A stretch of DNA of 11,971 nt from Dehalococcoidia bacterium (GTDB taxonomy: Bacteria; Chloroflexota; Dehalococcoidia; Dehalococcoidales; Fen-1064), in assembly GCA_011192055.1 (NCBI GenBank), contig DUES01000159.1, positions 8,663 through 20,633 on the forward strand, written 5' to 3'. The notes beneath the pieces were generated by a model that made no database searches, was not told where the DNA came from, and saw only the letters and a list, made by a program, of their open reading frames with translations. Of this stretch, positions 1 through 6,013 are shown piece after piece. Positions within the stretch are counted from its first letter, which is position 1. Each line of letters opens with the position of its first letter. Made by a program: the position numbers and the translations under genes.

Positions 1-388
1 ACAGACAATATATTATGCCGGACCGTCACCGACACGACCGGGTCAGGTCATTGGTTCAGTCGGGCCTACCACCAGCAGTCGCATGGACGTCTTTACGCCC
101 CGCATGCTTGAATACGGACTGAGGGCAATGATTGGTAAAGGAGACCGGTCCGCAGCCGTCAGAGAAGCAATAGTCAAATACAGGGGAGTTTACCTGGTTG
201 CCATAGGTGGAGCGGCTGCCCTGATAGCACGGTCTGTCAGGCAGGTGGAGATTGTCGCCTATGAAGACCTTGGTCCTGAAGCAATACGCAGGCTCGTTGT
301 CGAAGACTTTCCGGCAATTGTCGCCAATGATGCCCGCGGTGGCGATCTGTCCGAACAGGGTAAAGCCCAATACCGCAGAGGGAGGTAA
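1..388 (+). CDS. Fumarate hydratase class I, beta subunit (C-terminal part, cut by window edge)
   Basis: This is the C-terminal 128 residues of the beta subunit of a two-subunit class I fumarase or L(+)-tartrate dehydratase, read in frame 2 from the window edge to a TAA at 386-388. The family carries out reversible hydration of fumarate to malate with a [4Fe-4S] cluster held by the alpha subunit, which would lie upstream outside the window. Recognition rests on the family signature GPTTSSRMD near the start, the MIGKGDRS stretch, AAIGGAAALIA-like glycine-rich sequence and the segment VAYEDLGPEAIRRL followed by VEDFPAIVANDARGGDL. The reading frame is open to base 2, so the first Met at 83 is internal and not the start. 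The ribosome binding site of the next gene overlaps the end of this one, which suggests a shared transcript. Fumarase and tartrate dehydratase cannot be told apart from this fragment; fumarase is more likely. Confidence 0.9.
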   Translation, partial: QTIYYAGPSPTRPGQVIGSVGPTTSSRMDVFTPRMLEYGLRAMIGKGDRSAAVREAIVKYRGVYLVAIGGAAALIARSVRQVEIVAYEDLGPEAIRRLVVEDFPAIVANDARGGDLSEQGKAQYRRGR

Positions 389-393
389 CAGAC

Positions 394-735
394 ATGGACT
401 GTATTTTCTGTAAAATTGTTGCCGGTGACATACCCTCCGACATTTTATACAGAGACGATAAGGTAGTTGCTTTCCGGGATATTAACCCGCTGTCACCGGT
501 ACACGTACTGATAATTCCCGGCGAACACATTGCCGGCCTGTCGGACCTCACTGAAGAGAAGTCAATACTGGTGTCCCAAATGGTCAATGTTGCCAACCGG
601 CTTGCCCGCAGCGAGGGTATTGCCGAAAGCGGCTACCGGGTGGTTATTAATTGTGGTGAGCAGGGCGGACAGCTTGTACCCCACCTCCACATGCATCTCA
701 TGGGCGGCCGCAAGCTGTCTGACCGGCTTGGCTAA
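394..735 (+). CDS. HIT-family nucleotide hydrolase (HINT-like)
   Basis: This is a complete 113-residue histidine triad protein of the Hint/PKCI branch, which hydrolyses adenosine phosphoramidates and related AMP-lysine or acyl-AMP compounds in the cytoplasm. The N-terminus reads MDCIFCKIVAGDIPS, with CxxC at C3 and C6 as in many bacterial HIT proteins. The catalytic HxHxH is at H97, H99 and H101 within VPHLHMHLMGGR, and the nucleotide-binding NPLSPVHVLIIP segment is at about 31-42. Length is normal for the family. The start is set by GGAGG at 381-385, eight bases before ATG, inside the end of the fumarase gene. The next gene follows after 14 bases. The true substrate in the cell cannot be deduced from sequence. 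Confidence 0.95.
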   Translation: MDCIFCKIVAGDIPSDILYRDDKVVAFRDINPLSPVHVLIIPGEHIAGLSDLTEEKSILVSQMVNVANRLARSEGIAESGYRVVINCGEQGGQLVPHLHMHLMGGRKLSDRLG

Positions 736-749
736 CCGGGAGGTACTGT

Positions 750-1199
750 ATGGACAAAGCTGTATCTGAGGCACTGGGAGAATTTTTCTCCGGGCAGAAA
801 AAGCTTAACCAGTTGGGGGTTATCAACTCTCGGGACTATATCGGCGACATCGGCCGGTACCTCTGCCAGCAGGTCTACGGCATGGAGGTGCCCAGGGGGA
901 GACCCCAGCCGGGTTACGACGGTACTATTGGTCCTTCGCGGGTCGCGGTCAGGATGAACAACTGCCCCACAGGTACGCCGGTAAGGGTGAATGAACCCTT
1001 TGAATTCGACGAGTTGATTGTAGTCCTTGGTCCAAACTGCTTCCTGCGACCTGATGGTGTGGCCAGCGATTTCATCTTCTATCGTTTCACCCCGGATGAA
1101 ACCAGGGAGCGGTTCAAGGCAACCAATGGTGGGTATATCGCCGGCAGGCAGGTCTTTGACCGTTCCTACGATAAAACCCTTAATATAGCGGCGTTCTAA
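750..1199 (+). CDS. Unrecognised small protein, possibly a degenerate PD-(D/E)XK-like fold
   Basis: This is a 149-residue soluble protein without signal peptide or membrane segment. The start is well supported by GGGAGGT at 738-744, five bases before ATG, and it sits 14 bases after the HIT gene in an apparent operon. The layout is an N-terminal helical part (1-45) with SRDYIGDIGRYLC, a GYDGTIGPSRVAVR segment at 55-68, then a beta-rich part with ELIVVLGPNCFLRPDG and FIFYRF. This order recalls proteins with a restriction-endonuclease-like core (GD..E, GYD, then QVK). Here the positions where I would expect the catalytic Glu and Lys are R36 and R68, so if the resemblance is real the site is probably inactive. 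The comparison is from memory and weak, and no function is assigned. Its TAA overlaps the TAG of the opposing Nudix gene within the bases CTAA at 1196-1199. Confidence 0.75.
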   Translation: MDKAVSEALGEFFSGQKKLNQLGVINSRDYIGDIGRYLCQQVYGMEVPRGRPQPGYDGTIGPSRVAVRMNNCPTGTPVRVNEPFEFDELIVVLGPNCFLRPDGVASDFIFYRFTPDETRERFKATNGGYIAGRQVFDRSYDKTLNIAAF

Positions 1200-1666
1200 A
1201 CACGCCCGGCCCGCAGGAGACCCATTACGGCGGTATCGATTTCATCCGTATAGCCGATATCCGTACCCCATTCCCAGAAGGTTATCTGCGAAATCTCGTC
1301 ATTGCAGCGGAATGGTGCCGGTGAGGATAACTGTCCTGAAAAGAGCGCGCTGAAGAAGGTATTGTGGCGGCGCCCGTCATAAAATTTCAGGGCTGCTTTG
1401 AATTCCAGTGATTCAACTGTCTGGAGCGTCTCTTCATATAACTCGCGGACGGCACAATCACGGGCGCTTTCCCCATCTTCAATGTGACCGCCCGGCAGCT
1501 CCCAGCTCTGCCTTCTCCGGTGATGAACAAGCAGGAATTGCCCGTTATACCTGATGATAATAAAGGTGAAAAGAAGGGGTCTGAATCCGTCCGAATACAG
1601 AGCCGGCTCTGCGACCGGATAATATTCAAGGAACTCAATCCCGCGCCGGTTGACGGTAATAGCCAT
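1196..1666 (-). CDS. Nudix hydrolase, MutT/YtkD-like
   Basis: This is a 156-residue Nudix protein that probably hydrolyses a nucleoside diphosphate-linked substrate; house-cleaning of oxidised dNTPs is one possibility. The Nudix box runs from G60 (GHIEDGE, then REL at 74-76 and EE at 78-79), preceded by the typical SWELPGG. The box is slightly off consensus: the usual Gly after EET is replaced by Leu (EETLQ). The stretch FIIIRYNGQFLLVHHRRR before the box resembles YtkD-type proteins, but specificity cannot be deduced. The ATG at 1666 has AAAGGAT about 10 to 15 bases upstream, which is a moderate ribosome binding site. It lies 46 bases after the radical SAM gene and is the last gene of the leftward cluster. 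It converges on the preceding plus-strand gene with no visible terminator between them. Confidence 0.9.
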   Translation of the reverse strand: MAITVNRRGIEFLEYYPVAEPALYSDGFRPLLFTFIIIRYNGQFLLVHHRRRQSWELPGGHIEDGESARDCAVRELYEETLQTVESLEFKAALKFYDGRRHNTFFSALFSGQLSSPAPFRCNDEISQITFWEWGTDIGYTDEIDTAVMGLLRAGRV

Positions 1667-1712
1667 GGATACTCTATCCTTTTCTGAATGAATTATGCTT
1701 TTTCAGGTCTTT

Positions 1713-2612
1713 TTATAAACCGTACACCTGCCGGGGGGCGAGATAGTCCGGAAACGTGTCCAGGAGCCGCAGCCGGAGAGAATAGCAGAGATGACAGGCA
1801 TCTATAAATCTTTCATCTGGTCCGACGCCATGCTCTGAAGCCAGTAATGCCGGACCGCCTGTTACAAGTGGTCGGCAGACCGGGTGTGAACTGTAATCAT
1901 ATGTTTTGATAAGCTCGGATAATGGCGTTTGCCACATGTTGCCCATGCATAATCCCTGGCAGAGGTGGACATTTCCGTACGGGTCAAGGTGTATCCTGGC
2001 CGGATTTTTAAGGTCTTCATAAGGGCATTCCGTAAACTCTTTCCACGGTCTTGTCGGGAGGCCTTCCGTCAGCTTTTCAACCGCCCGGCCCCGGAACATG
2101 GTGTTGCCGCCAATAATCGGTTCGCCACGTGCCTGATTACTGGCGGTCACCTCTTCAATGCGGGGTTTCTCAATGGAAATCACGCTGACAGGTATGCCCA
2201 GTTTTTTCGCCGCAGCCAGGGCATGACTGGCCGGGTTTTCCTTTTCATCTCCGTAATGAAATGCATCATCGCTCAGACTGAGGTTGGCAATACCCAATTC
2301 GGCAAGAGGTCGGAGCCAGAGTTCGGCATCTTTCTCTGTTGTCGCCCAGTACGAGTTGGTTACAATTCCTGCTTCAAGACCGCTGTTACGAACCATCCTG
2401 ATGCCTTCGACCATCAACGGATAAAAAAGAAAGGGTTCACCACCTTCGAAAAAGACCTGTTTTACCGTTCCAATCCTGACCGATTCACCTATGACCTTCT
2501 CAATCTGCTCCAGGGTGAACGTCCCTTCTGCCCGTGGACTGCAGAACAGGAAACAGTGGTCACATTCAAAACTGCACTTGTAGGATAAGAGAAGATGAAC
2601 TCCGGTAATCAT
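1713..2612 (-). CDS. Radical SAM protein with SPASM-like C-terminal cysteines
   Basis: This is a 299-residue radical S-adenosylmethionine protein. The cluster motif CxxxCxxC is at C13, C17 and C20 (YKCSFECDHC), the SAM-binding GGEP at 57-60, and the TIM-barrel pattern continues with VTNSYWA and LSLSDDAFH. The C-terminal part holds further cysteines at 196, 218, 222, 246, 273 and 276, around HLDPYGNVHLCQGLC and DACHLCYSLR. This is how SPASM/twitch domains bind auxiliary iron-sulfur clusters in peptide- or protein-modifying enzymes. No substrate peptide gene is visible beside it. GGAGGG lies five bases before the ATG, a strong ribosome binding site. It lies between two Nudix genes. The fold is certain; the reaction is unknown. 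Precursor modification or an anaerobic metabolic role are both possible. Confidence 0.9.
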   Translation of the reverse strand: MITGVHLLLSYKCSFECDHCFLFCSPRAEGTFTLEQIEKVIGESVRIGTVKQVFFEGGEPFLFYPLMVEGIRMVRNSGLEAGIVTNSYWATTEKDAELWLRPLAELGIANLSLSDDAFHYGDEKENPASHALAAAKKLGIPVSVISIEKPRIEEVTASNQARGEPIIGGNTMFRGRAVEKLTEGLPTRPWKEFTECPYEDLKNPARIHLDPYGNVHLCQGLCMGNMWQTPLSELIKTYDYSSHPVCRPLVTGGPALLASEHGVGPDERFIDACHLCYSLRLRLLDTFPDYLAPRQVYGL

Positions 2613-2678
2613 ATAATCCCTCCAGCCTGTTCCAGTTTGTAGCCGGATGTGACGGCAGCTTCAGGTTAAAAGATACGT

Positions 2679-3233
2679 TCAGACGGTTTTCCGGTGCGCC
2701 AGGTACATATACAGCCCGGCAATGCTCTTGGCATCCTCGATTTTGTCCGAGCTTAGCAGGCCGGGGATATCCTTTAATGGTACCCGAACGAGCGTAATCC
2801 CCGCCGTGTCTTCAGCGTATAACCGGCTGGGCGTAAGTTCTGTGGCAAGGTAGAGGTGAAGGTACTCCGTACAGTAACCCGGAGCAGAGTAGAAACCGCC
2901 CAGTCTTACCACTCGTCCCGGCAGGTATCCGGTCTCTTCCTGCATCTCGCGTCGCACGGCCGTATCTGCATCTTCGCCGGGGTCAATTCCTCCGGCCGGC
3001 ATCTCGAGGAGCTCCTTCTCAATCGCCTTGCGGTACTGCCTGACCAGGAGTATGTTGTCGTCCCCGTCTACCGCAGCAATTACGATACATTCACTGTGCT
3101 CCACGATTTCCCTGGTGGACTCTCTGCCGTCTACGGTCTGCACAGTGTCTATTCGCAGCTTCAGTGCACGTCCGTCAAAGACTGTCCGGCTTGATAGTGT
3201 TTTCTCCCCGGTCAACCGCAACCTCCATTCCAC
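2679..3233 (-). CDS. Nudix hydrolase, ADP-ribose pyrophosphatase type (NudF-like)
   Basis: This is a 184-residue (or slightly shorter) Nudix protein of the ADP-ribose pyrophosphatase group, which cleaves ADP-ribose to AMP and ribose 5-phosphate. The Nudix box starts at G81 (GGIDPGE, then RREMQEETGY at 94-103) and is complete. The preceding ELLEMPAG and the following GFYSAPGYCTEYLHLYLA, about 12 residues after the box, are typical of the NudF subgroup. The 5' end is uncertain. The longest form starts at GTG 3233 without a clear ribosome binding site. A GGAGG falls six bases before an in-frame TTG (codon 7, 3213-3215), which may be the true start. ADP-ribose is an NAD breakdown product, so placement downstream of nadK makes functional sense. 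The gap to the acetyltransferase gene is 68 bases. Confidence 0.93.
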   Translation of the reverse strand: MEWRLRLTGEKTLSSRTVFDGRALKLRIDTVQTVDGRESTREIVEHSECIVIAAVDGDDNILLVRQYRKAIEKELLEMPAGGIDPGEDADTAVRREMQEETGYLPGRVVRLGGFYSAPGYCTEYLHLYLATELTPSRLYAEDTAGITLVRVPLKDIPGLLSSDKIEDAKSIAGLYMYLAHRKTV

Positions 3234-3301
3234 TTTTGGAGACTTAATACATTTAACAGTATCTGAAAAGGCATGATTCCCCGTACCGGGTATCGGGTAG
3301 C

Positions 3302-3778
3302 TTACCGGACTGTGGCGGATGAGTCAAGGTGGTAGAGCAAGGCTACCTCGTTGCAGTCCGGAAACTTGGGGCAGCGGTAGCATTCCGTCCATATCTTTCG
3401 GGGTAATTCCATCTTGTCAATAAGGTAGAATCCGAACTTTTCAAAGAATGCGGGTTTATAGGTCAGGCAGAATACGGTGGGCAGACCAATACATTCTGCT
3501 TCCTGAAGACAGGCTTGCACCAGCCGGGAGCCGAAGCCCTGTCTCTGGGCATTTTCATCAATTGCCACCGACTTCACTTCAGCGATATCCGACCACATGA
3601 CATGCAGGGCGGCACAGCCGACTATTCGTGGGCCGCTCCTGACTACAAAGTAGTCCCGGATATTTTCGTATATTTCGCTTAGCGGTCGGGGCAGCATCTC
3701 GTCTTTATCGGCGAAGTAGTTTATCAGGTGATGCATCTGCTCGACATCGCGTATGGTGGCTTTTTCAACAGATTCCAT
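3302..3778 (-). CDS. GNAT acetyltransferase, short ArgA-like (N-acetylglutamate synthase type)
   Basis: This 158-residue GNAT protein resembles the short stand-alone N-acetylglutamate synthases (for example mycobacterial Rv2747 type), which transfer acetyl from acetyl-CoA to L-glutamate at the start of arginine synthesis. The acetyl-CoA loop is RQGFGS at 79-84. Family-like stretches are VVGCAALHV-like IVGCAALHVMWSD, AEVKSVAID and FFEKFGFYLID. The C-terminal ECYRCPKFPDC (Cys at 133, 136, 142) occurs in a clostridial/deltaproteobacterial branch and could bind a metal, though that is inference. The ATG lies one base after the nadK stop codon, so translation is probably coupled. No other arginine gene is in view, so the substrate remains a family-level guess; I leave the symbol empty. 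Confidence 0.85.
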   Translation of the reverse strand: MESVEKATIRDVEQMHHLINYFADKDEMLPRPLSEIYENIRDYFVVRSGPRIVGCAALHVMWSDIAEVKSVAIDENAQRQGFGSRLVQACLQEAECIGLPTVFCLTYKPAFFEKFGFYLIDKMELPRKIWTECYRCPKFPDCNEVALLYHLDSSATVR

Positions 3779-3779
3779 C

Positions 3780-4619
3780 TCAGGGCTGTTTTCCTTTCAA
3801 CCTCTTGTCAAGCGAGCCGTAGAAGGTGGTCTTGTTATGAATCCGCAGGAAGTGGACTGTACTTGAGCTTCGCTTCACGGTAATAATGGTACCGCTTGGT
3901 ATATTTGCAGTTATATGGCCATCCACGGTCAGCAAGGTCATTCTGTCAGTATTAACCTTTAGTTTAATAACTGTCGCTGGCGGCAGTACCAGCTTGTAGC
4001 TGGTACTGAGGTGGGGTACTATCGGCAGAAGCAGCATTTCCTGTGCCTGGGGATGGAGAATCGGGCCGTTTGCAGCCAGGGAATAACCTGTACTGCCGGT
4101 GGCTGTCGAGACAATCACCCCGTCTGCCTTGTACGTTGTGAGCGGTTCGTCATCGATACTCGCTTCGACGTGTATCATGCGGGCTATAGCGCCGTGCGTA
4201 ATCACCACGTCGTTCAGGGCATAGAACCGCTGCGGTCCAGGGTTTGCCTCGGAAACGGGTATTTCGGCTTCCAGCAGGCACCGCTCATCAAGCCAGCCTT
4301 CTCCGGCAATCAGTGAAAACAGCTTCTCCTCCACCTCGTCGACACTGAGCTCTGTCATGAAGCCGAGGTTCCCCAGGTTTATGCCTGAAATAGGTATCGG
4401 TCTCGGGGCAACCGCCTGGGCGGCGCGGAGTATCGTACCGTCGCCACCAATGCTGACAATCAGGTCGGTACCTTCAGCCTGTTCCCGGGCGGTATCGGTC
4501 TCCGAAGCAGAGCAGAGCCAGACAGACAGACCCCTGGCCTGAACCAGCTCTTCCAGTTCCACGGCCAGCTTCGCAGCGGCCACTTTAGTGGGGTGGTAAA
4601 TAATACCGATTCTCTTCAT
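3780..4619 (-). CDS. nadK: NAD kinase
   Basis: NAD kinase phosphorylates NAD to NADP in the cytoplasm, using ATP or polyphosphate. Counting from the ATG at 4619 gives 279 residues, a normal length. The diagnostic motifs are GGDGT at 58-62, ND at 136-137 and ADGVIVSTATGSTGYSLAA at about 165-183. The first residues MKRIGIIYHP match the usual beginning of the family. A longer form from TTG 4634 is possible, but it only adds five residues and neither start has a clear Shine-Dalgarno sequence. A near-consensus promoter lies at 4673-4701, placing transcription start about 45 bases upstream of the ATG. The gene leads a leftward cluster of five: the GNAT gene follows after one base, then two Nudix genes flanking a radical SAM gene. 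Confidence 0.97.
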   Translation of the reverse strand: MKRIGIIYHPTKVAAAKLAVELEELVQARGLSVWLCSASETDTAREQAEGTDLIVSIGGDGTILRAAQAVAPRPIPISGINLGNLGFMTELSVDEVEEKLFSLIAGEGWLDERCLLEAEIPVSEANPGPQRFYALNDVVITHGAIARMIHVEASIDDEPLTTYKADGVIVSTATGSTGYSLAANGPILHPQAQEMLLLPIVPHLSTSYKLVLPPATVIKLKVNTDRMTLLTVDGHITANIPSGTIITVKRSSSTVHFLRIHNKTTFYGSLDKRLKGKQP

Positions 4620-4672
4620 AGTCGTGCATATCAATAAAAGCGATGGATATGTACCATTGTGAGGTCACTTGA

Positions 4673-4701
4673 AGTGTAACATCGGCTATTTAGAGTGTCA
4701 A
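4673..4701 (-). promoter_or_regulatory. Promoter for the nadK operon
   Basis: On the minus strand, a perfect -35 TTGACA (bases 4696-4701) is followed by a 17-base spacer and a -10 TACACT (4673-4678). Transcription would start near 4666, about 45 bases before the nadK ATG. An 11-base palindrome, CACTT-G-AAGTG at 4666-4676, overlaps the -10 box and start point and could be an operator, though it is short. Confidence 0.7.
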
Positions 4702-4823
4702 ATAGAAAGATATATGCCTGTTATTATAAGGATTGCTTAAAATTTCGGGAGGGACACGCTGGCACCTGTAGAAATCAGCGGGGACTCATTTATATTACCG
4801 CACTTAAGTCTGCGTCATCACTT

Positions 4824-4852
4824 TTGACTTTATGACAGTTTGAAGTTACTCT
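4824..4852 (+). promoter_or_regulatory. Promoter for the pyruvate-kinase-domain gene
   Basis: TTGACT (4824-4829), a 17-base spacer and TACTCT (4847-4852) give a plausible sigma-70 promoter about 47 bases before the ATG at 4900. It overlaps the longer in-frame TTG start at 4840, which supports the shorter protein. The 120 bases between this promoter and the divergent nadK promoter hold no other feature that I can support. Confidence 0.6.
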
Positions 4853-4899
4853 ATCAGGTGAGAAAAGGAATTACTCAAATAAGGAGGTACAAGGTCAAA

Positions 4900-5463
4900 A
4901 TGGAAGGAAAAACTGTATATTTCGATAAAGTCGGTCCGGAAAATACCGAAGAAACCCTGCGTATTACCAAAGTCCGTGCTGAAGAACTGGGTATCAGGAC
5001 TGTCGTTGTAGCTACCACCGTCGGAGATACCGCAGTGCGCAGCGTCGAGGTCCTTGAAGGCCTGAAAGTAATCGTTGTTACCCACGTTACCGGTATGAGG
5101 GAAGCAGACGTACAGGAATTCACCGAGGAGAACAAGAAAAAGGTTGAAAGCAAGGGTGGTATCGTCCTGACGACCGGTCATGCATTTACGGGTATTGGCG
5201 GAGCAATGCGGAAGAAGTTCCAGATGTACCTGGTGGGGGACGTTATTGCCAATACACTGCGTGTCTTCGGGCAGGGTATGAAGGTAGTCTGTGAAATTGC
5301 ACTGATGGCCGCTGATTCCGGCCTGGTACGCACCGATGAGGATGTCATTGCTATTGGCGGAACCGGGCGGGGAGCGGACACCGCTGTTGTCCTGAGCCCG
5401 GTTAATACCAGTGATTTCTTTGATATGAAAGTTAAAGAGATACTGTGCAAACCGCACTTCTAG
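4900..5463 (+). CDS. Stand-alone pyruvate kinase alpha/beta (C-terminal) domain protein
   Basis: This 187-residue protein consists only of the pyruvate kinase C-terminal domain, the part that in full-length enzymes carries allosteric control. It has no TIM barrel and so cannot be pyruvate kinase itself. Typical features are ENTEETLRITKVRAEELG at 11-28, IRTVVVATTVGDTAVRS, LKVIVVTHVTG, a GGAMRKKFQ segment, and near the end AIGGTGRGADTAVVLSP followed by the DFFDMKVKEILCKP tail common in such free-standing proteins. The ATG at 4900 is preceded by AAGGAGGT (4881-4888); an upstream in-frame TTG at 4840 is less likely because it lies inside the promoter. The gene is monocistronic: own promoter, then an intrinsic terminator at 5520-5555. 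Such proteins are known in Dehalococcoidia, archaea and some anaerobes, with no established function. Confidence 0.9.
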   Translation: MEGKTVYFDKVGPENTEETLRITKVRAEELGIRTVVVATTVGDTAVRSVEVLEGLKVIVVTHVTGMREADVQEFTEENKKKVESKGGIVLTTGHAFTGIGGAMRKKFQMYLVGDVIANTLRVFGQGMKVVCEIALMAADSGLVRTDEDVIAIGGTGRGADTAVVLSPVNTSDFFDMKVKEILCKPHF

Positions 5464-5519
5464 ACCGGTTACTCTATCTCCGGAGCTTGAGATAAGCTAT
5501 CCGGTAAAACAGTACCGTG

Positions 5520-5555
5520 AATTGGAGAGGGGATGCCCCCTCTCCAATTTTTTTT
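5520..5555 (+). terminator. Intrinsic terminator
   Basis: A perfect 13-bp stem (5520-5532 pairing with 5537-5549, AATTGGAGAGGGG against its complement), a four-base loop and a run of eight Ts form a textbook Rho-independent terminator. It lies 57 bases after the stop of the pyruvate-kinase-domain gene. A smaller stem, CGGTA/TACCG, lies just upstream at about 5502-5516. Confidence 0.95.
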
Positions 5556-5657
5556 ACGACTGTAATCCCACCAGGGAAACTGATACCCGCGTATCTGTCC
5601 AACCCTCAGACCTGTAAAATCTCTCCCTTCCCCATGTCAAATTACGCCATATGGAGA

Positions 5658-5686
5658 TTGACAGCACGTTTCAGGAATACTAGAAT
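5658..5686 (+). promoter_or_regulatory. Near-consensus promoter without an adjacent gene
   Basis: TTGACA (5658-5663), a spacer of exactly 17 bases (5664-5680) and TAGAAT (5681-5686) make the best sigma-70 match in the window. Transcription would begin near 5693. No ribosome binding site with a credible reading frame follows. Instead a structured stretch and a hairpin terminator come within about 140 bases, and the next start codon is 320 bases away. Confidence 0.75.
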
Positions 5687-5692
5687 TTGGAC

Positions 5693-5834
5693 GCTTTTAG
5701 CAGGTAATAAGTGTGAATGTATATATCCCAGCCTGAACCCTGCTGATAAAGTGGCTTTTCGGCGGATGTGGGTGGTAGACAGCTAAAAAGGGCACCGGAC
5801 CCGTAAGTAAGCATACGGTAACTGGTGTCCTTTT
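5693..5834 (+). ncRNA. Candidate small RNA or attenuated leader
   Basis: Between the promoter at 5658-5686 and the hairpin ending at 5834 lies a possible transcript of about 140 nt with no convincing coding frame. A local stem pairs 5697-5704 with 5739-5746 (TTAGCAGG against CCTGCTGA, one G-U). An alternative 7-bp pairing joins TTTTAGC (5695-5701) to GCTAAAA (5782-5788). That pairing excludes the local stem and also takes bases from the base of the terminator stem. Mutually exclusive helices of this kind are what one expects of an attenuator or riboswitch, but short complementarities arise by chance. I do not recognise a known RNA family. It may be a free-standing small RNA or the leader of the 6014 gene. 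Confidence 0.4.
5786..5834 (+). terminator. Long hairpin, probable terminator (possibly bidirectional)
   Basis: AAAAGGGCACCGG (5786-5798) pairs with CTGGTGTCCTTTT (5822-5834) over 13 bp with two G-U pairs. An inner CCGTA/TACGG stem (5801-5805 with 5814-5818) closes an eight-base loop. The T tract is short (four, then CTATT) on the plus strand. On the minus strand five Ts follow the same stem, so termination could work in both directions. Confidence 0.6.
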
Positions 5835-6013
5835 CTATTCAGCAGCAGTGTATATGGAACTCCTGGCGGTGGACCAGGTTTCTGCCACTGGACCGGATGG
5901 ACAAAGACGGGTTTCATGAAAGAGCCCGTAATCGATATACAAATATTTCCTGGTGGAAGCGTTGCACAGCCTCATAAAGCGTGGATAGTAACACCGGGGA
6001 AAGGAGGAATGCC
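5835..6013 (+). other. Non-coding leader upstream of the hydrolase gene
   Basis: No gene is supported here. A hairpin of eight pairs (two G-U) is visible at 5907-5929 (ACGGGTTT with GAGCCCGT). A possible -10 box TATACA lies at 5936-5941 but has only a poor -35 (TTTCAT, 5912-5917), so a second weak promoter for the 6014 gene is conceivable. The bases 6000-6007 form the ribosome binding site AAAGGAGG. Confidence 0.35.

Noticed and set aside
1965..2588. A 207-codon plus-strand frame opposite the radical SAM gene
   Set aside because: It is antisense to a gene with clear motifs and has no recognisable domain or ribosome binding site.
3281..3299. Small GC-rich inverted repeat after the acetyltransferase gene
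   Set aside because: The arms leave almost no loop and there is no T tract, so it is not a credible terminator.
4846..5457. A 203-codon minus-strand frame opposite the pyruvate-kinase-domain gene
   Set aside because: It is a shadow of the real gene, which has recognised motifs, a promoter and a terminator on the plus strand.
5517..5786. An 89-codon open frame between the terminator and the long hairpin
   Set aside because: It begins inside the terminator, lacks a ribosome binding site, contains the promoter at 5658-5686 and gives a protein of unlikely composition.
5740..5834. T-box-like bases (GGGTGGTA before a terminator-like hairpin)
   Set aside because: Only part of the consensus is present, the upstream transcript is too short for a specifier stem, and no aminoacyl-tRNA or amino acid gene follows.
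5850..5930. GCCACTG, a piece of the cobalamin riboswitch consensus
   Set aside because: The other conserved blocks and the B12 box are missing, and the downstream genes are unrelated to cobalamin.
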